This document shows, piece by piece, positions 37,927 to 45,543 of a DNA stretch of 64,000 bases. The position numbers and the translations under genes were made by a program. The notes under the pieces were generated by a model, which saw only the letters and a program-made list of their open reading frames with translations, ran no database searches and had not been told where the DNA came from. The stretch lies in NCBI GenBank assembly GCA_902168185.1, contig CABHOV010000077.1:62001-126000 (forward strand). Reading direction: 5' to 3'. The stretch comes from an uncultured Bacteroides sp. (GTDB lineage Bacteria > Bacteroidota > Bacteroidia > Cytophagales > Cyclobacteriaceae). Position 1 is the first letter of the stretch. Each line of letters begins with the position of its first letter.

Positions 37927-39789
37927 ATGACAACCAACTACACCACCCGCTTTTTCCGTTTGTATTTTTCGTTGCTGATTTTCTTTTTCATCTCTCACAC
38001 CGGATGGACACAAACCAGCAAGCACACATTTGCACTGGGCGATTCAACATTTCTACTGGACGGAAAACCGTTCCTGATGATCTCCGGAGAACTTCATTAT
38101 CCACGTATACCCAAGGAAGCATGGCGTCAGCGCATGCAAATGGCAAAGGCCATGGGCTTGAATACCATCGGCACGTATGTATTCTGGAATGTACATGAAC
38201 CAGAAAAAGGCAAGTACGACTTTTCAGGCAACAATGATATAGCGGCCTTTGTAAAGATCGCGCAGGAAGAAGGACTATGGGTTGTATTGCGTCCTAGTCC
38301 CTATGTTTGTGCCGAATGGGAATTCGGTGGCTATCCCTATTGGCTGCAAAACGAAGAAGGACTCATTGTGCGCAGTCTTGAGCCAAAATTCATCACAGCC
38401 TATCGTAACTATATCCGGGAAGTAGCACGGCAACTGGTGCCGCTTCAAATCAACCATGGTGGCAACATCCTCATGGTGCAGGTTGAAAATGAGTATGGCT
38501 TTTATTCAAATGACAAAGCATACCTTGAAGAGAACAAGCGCCTCTTCATCGAGGCAGGCTTTGATGGCTTGCTATATACCTGCGATCCGGCTCCCAAGGT
38601 GAAAGACGGGCATATACCCGGATTGCTACCGGCTGTAAATGGATTGGACAATCCCAAGGAAGTAAAGTCACTTGTACGTCAGTACCATCAAGGTAAAGGT
38701 CCCTTCTATATAGCCGAGTGGTATCCTGCATGGTTTGATTGGTGGGGTACACCGCACCATACGGTTCCGGCAAAAGACCATGCTCCTAAACTTGATGCAG
38801 TACTCGGTGCGGGCATCTCCATTAACATGTATATGTTTCATGGCGGCACTACCAGGGGGTTTATGAATGGCGCCAACTATAATGATCAGAATCCATACGA
38901 GCCGCAAATCAGCAGCTACGATTACGATGCACCACTTGATGAAGCCGGAAATGCCACTGAGAAATTCCAGCAGTTCAGAAGTGTGATCAAAAAACATCTC
39001 CCACAAGGACATGTATTGCCCAATGTACCGCCGGCTAAAAAAGCCGTAGCCCTGCCGTTGATAAACTTTTCGCGTCAGACAAGTATAATGGATATACTAC
39101 CGGAGCCCGTTGCGAGTGCTCATCCACTTACATTCGAGGATCTGAACCAGGCATACGGCTTTGTGTTGTACCGCACCACATTAAAGAACAGTCAGGGCAG
39201 TGGTATATTAAAAATCAACGAGCTGCGGGATTATGGACTTATCTTTATAAATGGGAAACGCGTAGGCGTGTTAGACCGCAGGCTTCGGCAGGATAGCCTC
39301 TCCGTTGTGATACCCGCCGGTCAGGTAACATTGGATATACTGGTAGAGAATTTAGGACGTATAAATTTCGGACCATACCTGTTGAAGAACAAAAAGGGTA
39401 TAACAACTTCAGTAACGTTTAACAACACGGAGTTGCCGAACTGGCAGATGTATTCGCTGCCGTTTAGTGATTTGACCTTGTTGAGTAAAAAAGAAGACAA
39501 GACCGCTGTGACTGAAAGCCCGGTAATCAAATCCGGAACATTTTCGCTATCAGCAGTCCATGATACTTACCTGGACATGCGTACATGGGGGAAGGGTATC
39601 GTTTGGATCAATGGACACAACCTGGGAAGATATTGGTCGATCGGACCGCAACAAACTATTTATGTCCCTGCAGAATGGTTGAAGAAAGGACAAAACGAGA
39701 TCGTTGTGCTGGAGCTGCTGGAGACTTCACAAAAGAGTTTGAAGACGCTTTCTAAACCGATCCTGAATTCCATTCCTTCGGTTAAATAG
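37927..39789 (+). CDS. GH35 beta-galactosidase
   Basis: 620 residues from ATG 37927 (a TTG 9 bp earlier is less likely), with a signal peptide (..FFFISHTGWTQ). The GH35 TIM barrel shows FLMISGELHYPRIP, GLNTIGTYVFWNVHEPEKGKYDF, acid/base Glu189 in VENEYG and nucleophile Glu264 in IAEWYPAW. Two C-terminal beta-galactosidase jelly-roll domains follow (GFVLYRTTL, GIVWINGHNLGRYWSIGPQQTIYVPAEWL). It removes terminal beta-galactose, in this locus plausibly the 1,6-linked side chains. It is 185 bp after GH51 with its own repeat-bearing upstream region, followed by GH2. Confidence 0.94.
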   Translation: MTTNYTTRFFRLYFSLLIFFFISHTGWTQTSKHTFALGDSTFLLDGKPFLMISGELHYPRIPKEAWRQRMQMAKAMGLNTIGTYVFWNVHEPEKGKYDFSGNNDIAAFVKIAQEEGLWVVLRPSPYVCAEWEFGGYPYWLQNEEGLIVRSLEPKFITAYRNYIREVARQLVPLQINHGGNILMVQVENEYGFYSNDKAYLEENKRLFIEAGFDGLLYTCDPAPKVKDGHIPGLLPAVNGLDNPKEVKSLVRQYHQGKGPFYIAEWYPAWFDWWGTPHHTVPAKDHAPKLDAVLGAGISINMYMFHGGTTRGFMNGANYNDQNPYEPQISSYDYDAPLDEAGNATEKFQQFRSVIKKHLPQGHVLPNVPPAKKAVALPLINFSRQTSIMDILPEPVASAHPLTFEDLNQAYGFVLYRTTLKNSQGSGILKINELRDYGLIFINGKRVGVLDRRLRQDSLSVVIPAGQVTLDILVENLGRINFGPYLLKNKKGITTSVTFNNTELPNWQMYSLPFSDLTLLSKKEDKTAVTESPVIKSGTFSLSAVHDTYLDMRTWGKGIVWINGHNLGRYWSIGPQQTIYVPAEWLKKGQNEIVVLELLETSQKSLKTLSKPILNSIPSVK

Positions 39790-39827
39790 AAAACTATATT
39801 TACTTTGTAGCGCAAACCCAAACGCCT

Positions 39828-41684
39828 ATGATATTGCCAGTATTACATCGATCAACATGCAAACACCTTCTCGTTTTTGTTTGCATGCTTTTGTCCTTTG
39901 CATCGAGTGCCCAGCAGCATCTGATCACCAATGTTACGGGCAGAAAAACGGCAAGCCTTAACGGAGACTGGCAATATATAGTGGATCCATACGAGACAGG
40001 ATTCTATAATTATCGCTGGCAGGAGCGCGCTGAGAATGATCGTGAAGCTTATTGGAATTCCGATTTACCTGATAATAAAACAGATCGTAAAGAGCATGGC
40101 TATACTGATGAATATATACTAACGGTGCCGCAGGATTGGAACTCGCAAGACCCCAAGTTCCTGTTCTACGAGGGAACGGTTTGGTATAAAAAGACATTCA
40201 ATGCCAAGCTTCCATCTGCCAATGAAAGGGTATATATACATTTTGGTGCCGTGAATTACCAGGCGCATGTATACCTTAATGGAAAGAAACTTGGTATGCA
40301 TACCGGAGGGTTTACTCCATTTAATTTTGAAATACCTCGCGGACTGTTAAAAGAAGAAAATAACTTTCTCGTTGTAAAGGTCGACAATAAGCGTCTGAAG
40401 GATGAAATACCAACGTTGAATACTGATTGGTGGAATTATGGAGGTATTACACGGGATGTCAATCTGGTTACTGTTCCAAACACATTCATCATCGACTACG
40501 CAGTGTCTCTTGAAAAGGGAGCTGTCAATGCAAAGCAAAAGACGATCGCGGGTTGGGTAGTATTCAATGAACCAGCATCCGGTGATCTTGCAATAGAAAT
40601 ACCAGAGTTGAAAATCAAGACGAAAGCAGTATATAAATCGGATACGGCGCGTTTTTCAGTCCAGGTAAAGAACTTGCAGTTGTGGACACCGGAGAAACCT
40701 AAGCTATACCAGGTGATCCTCTCCTCGACACATGACAGGCTTATTGATAAGATCGGCTTTCGCACCATCGAAGTAAAAGGAAAGCAAATTCTCCTCAACA
40801 ACCAACCTGTATTTCTACGCGGTATATGTATACATGAGGAAATACCGCAGGGGATAAGAAGAGCCAATGGACAAAAAGATGCTCTGCAATTACTCGGCCA
40901 GGCAAAAGAACTAAATGCTAACATGGTGCGACTGGCACATTATCCGCACAACGAAGCCATGGCAAAAGTTGCCGATTCACTTGGTATACTGGTGTGGTCA
41001 GAGATTCCGGTATACTGGACAATTGATTTTGCAAATGCAAATGTGCTCAATAAAGCAAAGCTGCAATTGAAAGAGATGATCCAAAGAGACCACAACCACG
41101 CCAGCATCATTATATGGTCGGTAGGGAATGAGACACCGGTACATGAAGCAAGAACAAGGTTTATGGGCGAGCTTGTAATCCGCGCCAGAGCATTGGACAA
41201 TACACGTCTGATCAGTGCAGCACTGGAAGTCCATAATGTGAATGGCACACAAACCATCGATGATCCGTTAGGACAGTATACAGATATAGTATCGGTCAAT
41301 GAATACCTGGGGTGGTATGGCGGACTTCCCAGCAATTGCCGCAATGCAAAATGGTCTGTCAAGTATGACAAGCCGCTGTTCTTCAGTGAGACGGGAGCCG
41401 AGGCACTGGGTGGCTTTCATGCCGATTCCCTTACGCGCTGGAGTGAAGAATATCAGGAATGGTATTACCGCGAGCAGATTGAAATGATGAAGCGAATGCC
41501 CGATAATTATGTAGGCATGTCACCTTGGATACTCAATGACTTTCGTTCCCCCAGACGCAACAACCCGGTATACCAGGAAGGGTGGAATAACAAAGGTCTC
41601 TTCGATCAGAAGGGCAATAAAAAGAAAGCGTTTTATGTTCTGAAAAATTATTATACTGAAGTTGAAAAGAGTATAAAGCATTGA
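39828..41684 (+). CDS. GH2 family glycosidase, beta-glucuronidase-like
   Basis: 618 residues with a signal peptide (..LLSFASSAQQ). Three GH2 domains: sugar-binding sandwich (about 40-215, WYKKTF, VYLNGKKLGMHTGGFTPFNFEI, WWNYGGITRDVNLV), immunoglobulin-like (about 215-310) and TIM barrel. Catalytic residues are acid/base Glu435 in VGNET and nucleophile Glu521 in FFSETGAEALGGFH. The latter stretch and its surroundings resemble beta-glucuronidases more than LacZ-type galactosidases, fitting removal of glucuronic acid caps from arabinogalactan, but GH2 specificity is hard to read. It lies 38 bp downstream of GH35 and closes the locus. Confidence 0.9.
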   Translation: MILPVLHRSTCKHLLVFVCMLLSFASSAQQHLITNVTGRKTASLNGDWQYIVDPYETGFYNYRWQERAENDREAYWNSDLPDNKTDRKEHGYTDEYILTVPQDWNSQDPKFLFYEGTVWYKKTFNAKLPSANERVYIHFGAVNYQAHVYLNGKKLGMHTGGFTPFNFEIPRGLLKEENNFLVVKVDNKRLKDEIPTLNTDWWNYGGITRDVNLVTVPNTFIIDYAVSLEKGAVNAKQKTIAGWVVFNEPASGDLAIEIPELKIKTKAVYKSDTARFSVQVKNLQLWTPEKPKLYQVILSSTHDRLIDKIGFRTIEVKGKQILLNNQPVFLRGICIHEEIPQGIRRANGQKDALQLLGQAKELNANMVRLAHYPHNEAMAKVADSLGILVWSEIPVYWTIDFANANVLNKAKLQLKEMIQRDHNHASIIIWSVGNETPVHEARTRFMGELVIRARALDNTRLISAALEVHNVNGTQTIDDPLGQYTDIVSVNEYLGWYGGLPSNCRNAKWSVKYDKPLFFSETGAEALGGFHADSLTRWSEEYQEWYYREQIEMMKRMPDNYVGMSPWILNDFRSPRRNNPVYQEGWNNKGLFDQKGNKKKAFYVLKNYYTEVEKSIKH

Positions 41685-41728
41685 CCGTTGTCTTTATACT
41701 TAATCAAAGATGATTTATACTGTAGCTG

Positions 41729-42463
41729 CTATTGAGGAAATGAAACACCCGTTATCTCTTCACATAGCGTAAGGAATTTTTCTTGCAAGAGTGTATTGTC
41801 AGCCTCGGTGTTATAGCGACTTTCTTTTCGGTGGTGGAAGTAGCGACCGCTTACTTTGGCATTGTCATCGTTGCTTGCGGCTAACCACGTCTGTGTCTGG
41901 AATCCTTTTTGCAAATCATCGGGAGCACCGGGTCCACCCATCTTTGTCGGAACCCAGCCTGGATCAACGGCATTGGCGTATACATTCGGCCATTTACGGG
42001 CGACTGCCATGGAAAGCATTAATACAAGCAACTTTGAATCGGAGTACGTGATGCCACTACCGTTATGCTTTAATGCATCGAGTTTTGAATGTCCCTGTAA
42101 GTGCATTCCGCTGCTTAAGTATATCAGGCGCTGCGGCTTTTGAATTAAACATGTAAGTATATAGGGAGCTATTATGTTGACTGAAAAAATCAGAGAGGCG
42201 GAAACCTGATAAACTCCTGCGTTGTGAATTACAGCATCAAATGTACCTAGCTGATTAACGTGTTCGGCAAGTTTTTTTGTCTCTTCTATATTGGACAAGT
42301 CTCCTGTTAAAACCGCCTCAGCGCCCGGTATATTTTTTATGGCTTCACGCCCGCGTTCAGCATTGCGTGCATGCAGAACTACACGGTGTCCCTGTTCGAT
42401 TAACAACTTTGCGCAGAGCTGCCCGAGTCCATCTGCAGCTCCTGTAATAAATATTCTTGCCAT
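41729..42463 (-). CDS. SDR-family oxidoreductase
   Basis: 244 residues. The cofactor loop TGAADGLGQ, HNAGVY and an active-site YSDSK (YxxxK) with upstream YLSSG identify an NAD(P)-dependent short-chain dehydrogenase. The WAHARNAER stretch after strand 2 (LHARNAERGRE) suggests NADP preference. It is close to daunorubicin-C13-ketoreductase-like and retinol-dehydrogenase-like SDRs, but no substrate can be named. It starts 10 bp after the cupin gene on the same strand and is almost certainly co-transcribed with it. Confidence 0.85.
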   Translation of the reverse strand: MARIFITGAADGLGQLCAKLLIEQGHRVVLHARNAERGREAIKNIPGAEAVLTGDLSNIEETKKLAEHVNQLGTFDAVIHNAGVYQVSASLIFSVNIIAPYILTCLIQKPQRLIYLSSGMHLQGHSKLDALKHNGSGITYSDSKLLVLMLSMAVARKWPNVYANAVDPGWVPTKMGGPGAPDDLQKGFQTQTWLAASNDDNAKVSGRYFHHRKESRYNTEADNTLLQEKFLTLCEEITGVSFPQ

Positions 42464-42473
42464 AAGTATATAT

Positions 42474-42869
42474 CTACTCTTGATACTGTTCGTCTGTTAC
42501 TTTCTCCATCCATTCCACCACACTTCCATTCAGTTGTTCCTGTATTGCTATATGTGTCATGGCAATGGTGGGAGAGGCTCCATGCCAATGCTTTTCACCA
42601 GGAGGAAACCACACGATATCGCCCGGACGAATTTCTTCAATCGGTCCGCCTTCACGTTGTACTCGACCCACACCGGCGGTAACAATTAATGTTTGCCCAA
42701 GTGGATGAGTGTGCCATGCTGTTCGGGCACCCGGCTCGAATGTTACAGTTGCTGCCGCTGCACGTGCATGTTCATTGGGTTGAAATAATGGATCTATACG
42801 AACTGTTCCCGTGAACCAATCTGCGGGTCCCTTACCCGATGGTTGTGAACCTAATCTTTTAATTTCCAT
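42474..42869 (-). CDS. Small cupin protein
   Basis: 131 residues forming a single cupin barrel. Motif 1 is [17 protein letters not shown] (His, His, with Gln in the usual Glu position) and motif 2 is [17 protein letters not shown]. Such single-domain cupins, often annotated as quercetin-dioxygenase-like, are frequently found beside SDR and AhpD-like genes in Bacteroidota, sometimes as carboxymuconolactone decarboxylase partners. It is metal-binding by motif; the reaction is unknown. It heads a two-gene unit with the SDR and is preceded by a complex inverted repeat. Confidence 0.87.
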   Translation of the reverse strand: MEIKRLGSQPSGKGPADWFTGTVRIDPLFQPNEHARAAAATVTFEPGARTAWHTHPLGQTLIVTAGVGRVQREGGPIEEIRPGDIVWFPPGEKHWHGASPTIAMTHIAIQEQLNGSVVEWMEKVTDEQYQE

Positions 42870-43132
42870 GTTAGTTTGTTTTTTATTGGTATAGAGTGTC
42901 TAAACTTCTGTGCCATCATAACTCTTTGTTAAAGAAAGTAAAAATTATCATCAAGTATTTTTTATTTCAGAGACGCATAATGTCTGTGAAAATTATTCAA
43001 ACACTTCATTAAGATATTCAAACTGATGGGTTGACTGACACCTTGCCTGACGTTGTTGGTGTGTTTGAGATTCATACAGATGATTGTAAATCTGTTGTCC
43101 GGTGTGAGCTATATATACTTTAAGCGTGAAGG

Positions 43133-43196
43133 AAATTTACTTTGCAAAGTATTTATGACAGTTTGTATATGTCATTTGACGATGCAAAGTAAATTT
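43133..43196. promoter_or_regulatory. Nested inverted repeats between AhpD operon and cupin-SDR unit
   Basis: AAATTTACTTTGCA (43133-43146) has its exact reverse complement at 43183-43196. The left arm also forms a local palindrome TACTTTGCAAAGTA (43138-43151), and ATGACA/TGTCAT (43155-43160 and 43170-43175) is nested between. The structure begins 4 bp after the last stop of the AhpD-like operon and lies upstream of the cupin gene, so it may be a terminator, an operator, or both. The rest of the 331-bp spacer shows nothing else. Confidence 0.6.
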
Positions 43197-43200
43197 TCTA

Positions 43201-43749
43201 TTAGTGGTGTGGATCATAATTGGCATAACCTTCTTCAGCCCGATCTTTAGCACGGTTTATATAGAACATCCGGTCTTGTGGTGCCCATGTATTAAGGCCG
43301 TCTACATATCGGTTGAACATACAAAATGCTGCTGCTATCAAAACGGTATCATGAATCTCGAGGTCCGTTGCACCGAGCAACTTTGCTTTCGCTACCTGCT
43401 CGGTTGTTACATGCTTGCCACCTCGTTGAACGCTTGCCGCGATCGTTAGTAAAGCTTTGAGTTTGGGGGAAATTTTCGCATTGTCCTTGTCATGTTTTAC
43501 ATCATCGATGAAAGACATATCGCATTCTAAATAATGCTGGGCGATTCCCCCATGAGCATTTTGACAAAAGAAGCAATCGTTCAGATAAGATATATAGGTA
43601 GCAATGAGTTCACGGTCACCACGGCTGAGCGAATTTTCACTTCTCAGCAATACTTCTGCCAGCTCGTTTAATGGCTTTGTGGTTTCAGGTCTGAATGCCA
43701 TCGGTCCCCGAATCCCAGGCAACCCTTCCGGTAAATTAATGTGTGCCAT
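43201..43749 (-). CDS. AhpD-like carboxymuconolactone decarboxylase family protein (copy 1)
   Basis: 182 residues from ATG 43749; the conserved MAHINLPEGLPGIRG start agrees with its two paralogues. The AhpD redox motif is complete: Cys59-x-x-Cys62-x3-His66 (CFFCQNAH). The family fold is an all-helical homotrimer or hexamer used in peroxide reduction or in unspecified redox chemistry. The frame overlaps the end of copy 2 by 14 bp, implying translational coupling. It is the last gene of the five-gene operon. Confidence 0.9.
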   Translation of the reverse strand: MAHINLPEGLPGIRGPMAFRPETTKPLNELAEVLLRSENSLSRGDRELIATYISYLNDCFFCQNAHGGIAQHYLECDMSFIDDVKHDKDNAKISPKLKALLTIAASVQRGGKHVTTEQVAKAKLLGATDLEIHDTVLIAAAFCMFNRYVDGLNTWAPQDRMFYINRAKDRAEEGYANYDPHH

Positions 43750-44299
43750 TTGTTTTTTGTTGTTGAGGTAAAACATATCCCAATGTTGCCAAACGCTTGC
43801 CCATGGGTTCATATTCTTTAGGGTCCGTTGGCGTTAATGAAGCCAGCCCATCGACATAGCGATTGAACATGGAAAATGCGGCCGCGATCAATACAGTATC
43901 GTGTATATCTCTGTCTTCAGCACCATGCTTTCGCGCCTCTGCTATATCTTCGTCTGTTACTAACTTCCCGCTCTGCTGAACTTTGCCGGCAATGGTTAGC
44001 AAAGCTTTCATTTTATCAGAGAGCAGTGCTGTGTCTTTATTTTCAATTACGCAATCTACCACTTCGCGCTTCTCTTCGAAGAGTTCACGTGCTGCGGCTG
44101 CATGACTGCTCATGCAAAATATACAATGATTACGTGCTGACACGTGCGTTGCTATAAGTTCACGTTCAGCAGCGGTAAGCGGAGAAGCGTCTCTGAGCAG
44201 AACCTGCGCCAGTTCATATAAATGCTTTCCTGTTTCAGGTCTGAATAGCACCAGGCTTCGTATGCCCGGAACTCCTTCTTCTACTTTGATATGTGCCAT
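43736..44299 (-). CDS. AhpD-like carboxymuconolactone decarboxylase family protein (copy 2)
   Basis: 187 residues, starting MAHIKVEEGVPGIRSL. CxxC and His are at 59, 62 and 66 (CIFCMSSH), identical positions to copies 1 and 3. The C-terminal half (IHDTVLIAAAFSMFNRYVDGL) is nearly invariant among the three. The start is 2 bp from the MFS stop and the end overlaps copy 1 by 14 bp. The family suggests a thiol-dependent peroxidase-like enzyme, with an unknown electron donor and substrate. Confidence 0.92.
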   Translation of the reverse strand: MAHIKVEEGVPGIRSLVLFRPETGKHLYELAQVLLRDASPLTAAERELIATHVSARNHCIFCMSSHAAAARELFEEKREVVDCVIENKDTALLSDKMKALLTIAGKVQQSGKLVTDEDIAEARKHGAEDRDIHDTVLIAAAFSMFNRYVDGLASLTPTDPKEYEPMGKRLATLGYVLPQQQKTNGTH

Positions 44300-44301
44300 A
44301 A

Positions 44302-45543
44302 TCAGTTGTTTTTAGTTTCGTTTTTCATAAGTGAAATGGTAATAAATCCGGCTACAAAAATTCCTGCAAAAGTGAGCAGTGCATTGCCGTAACCCCCCAG
44401 ACCCGTTACCATAACCGCTACAAAGAATATGGCAAAGGCCGTAACGATTCTTCCAATGTTAAAGCAAATACCAGTATATGTTCCCCGGATGTGTACCGGA
44501 AAAAGCTGAGGTATATAAATAGACAAGAGGCCTTGACTGATACCAAAGAAAAGAGAAAGTACGGCTAGTTCTATATATATCACTTTTGAAAAAGTCGTAT
44601 TCAGTCCAAAGAGTAAAAATGACATTACTATACATCCTGCAAAACAAAGCATCATGGATTTTCTGACACCGAGCGAATTGGACACCCATCCAGATATGAA
44701 TCCCCCGGTAAGCCCACCAGCACCCAATAGCATCATGGCAATTCCGCGCTCAGCCTGCCCATCGGAAGCAGTTAATAAACTTTGTACCCAGGTTGGTATC
44801 CATGAAAACATTCCCCACAGGCCAATAAGCATAGATCCAAAAATGATGGCACCTTTGATAAGATTTCTCTTGCCGGCTATATTTTCTCCTGCGTTGCTAG
44901 TATACACCTTGGCTTTTGAATTTTGCCAATCGTGTGACTCCTGTAGCGCCCGCAATGAAAGTATAGCGATCCCAACAGGAACAATTCCAATCAGGAAGGC
45001 ACTATGCCAGTCACTGACCAGTACGTTGACAAGACCAGAAGAAAATATTCCAATGGGAAATCCGATCGAGTCAATGCCGATGATTACGGCTCTGGATTTT
45101 ATAGGCCAGATTTCTGACAGCAGGGTAGGTGTAATAACCAGGATTCCGCCTACAGCAAGTCCTGAGAGTAATCGAAACACAACCACCCACTCCCACGATG
45201 GAGCAAAGCTTATCAATACTGTGAAAAGTCCAAACGTGCCGGTTGACAGGGCCAAGGCCCGCACTCTCCCTATAGTATCACTTATGAAGCCCCAGGCGAA
45301 ACCACCGATCGCCCAGCCCGCTATATATAGTGAATTGATAGAAGCACTTATATAGTTTAGCTCATTGGCTTTCACTTCGCTTGATAGGTCTTTAACAACA
45401 ACCGGTAAATACACCGACATCAGGGTTGAAAGTAACCCGGCAGAGATATTACACAGGAAGCATAGTCCAAAAGAGATCCAAAGGAGGATGCCGATCTTTT
45501 CGACATCTTTCTTTTCCGTTACGAGCGATTCTGGTATCATCAT
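44302..45543 (-). CDS. MFS transporter (sugar/aromatic-acid porter type)
   Basis: 413 residues with about 12 membrane helices. The loop 2-3 signature is GGFAWGFISDTIGRVRAL and the second-half counterpart is GGFISGWVSNSLGVRKSM; GTFGLFTVLISF and PIKSRAVIIG fit the MHS/AAHS-like MFS branch that imports small organic acids or aromatic compounds. It sits in the inner membrane. Its start overlaps the TonB-receptor stop by 4 bp (ATGA), and the AhpD copy 2 gene follows 2 bp later. With the receptor it would give a full two-membrane uptake route. Confidence 0.9.
   Translation of the reverse strand: MMIPESLVTEKKDVEKIGILLWISFGLCFLCNISAGLLSTLMSVYLPVVVKDLSSEVKANELNYISASINSLYIAGWAIGGFAWGFISDTIGRVRALALSTGTFGLFTVLISFAPSWEWVVVFRLLSGLAVGGILVITPTLLSEIWPIKSRAVIIGIDSIGFPIGIFSSGLVNVLVSDWHSAFLIGIVPVGIAILSLRALQESHDWQNSKAKVYTSNAGENIAGKRNLIKGAIIFGSMLIGLWGMFSWIPTWVQSLLTASDGQAERGIAMMLLGAGGLTGGFISGWVSNSLGVRKSMMLCFAGCIVMSFLLFGLNTTFSKVIYIELAVLSLFFGISQGLLSIYIPQLFPVHIRGTYTGICFNIGRIVTAFAIFFVAVMVTGLGGYGNALLTFAGIFVAGFITISLMKNETKNN

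Noticed and set aside
20865-41684. Reading the locus as a xylan or pectin PUL
   Set aside because: GH51, GH43 and GH105 occur in those too, but there is no GH10, GH28, PL or GH67/115, while the QxW CBM13 and the glutamine in YQSQVT of the GH43, with GH35 and glucuronidase-like GH2, favour arabinogalactan. Pectin side-chain arabinogalactan is not fully excluded.
44654-45355. 233-codon plus-strand open frame
   Set aside because: Entirely antisense to the MFS transporter, which has clear family motifs. The antisense translation is Pro/Ser/Ile-rich without recognisable domain.
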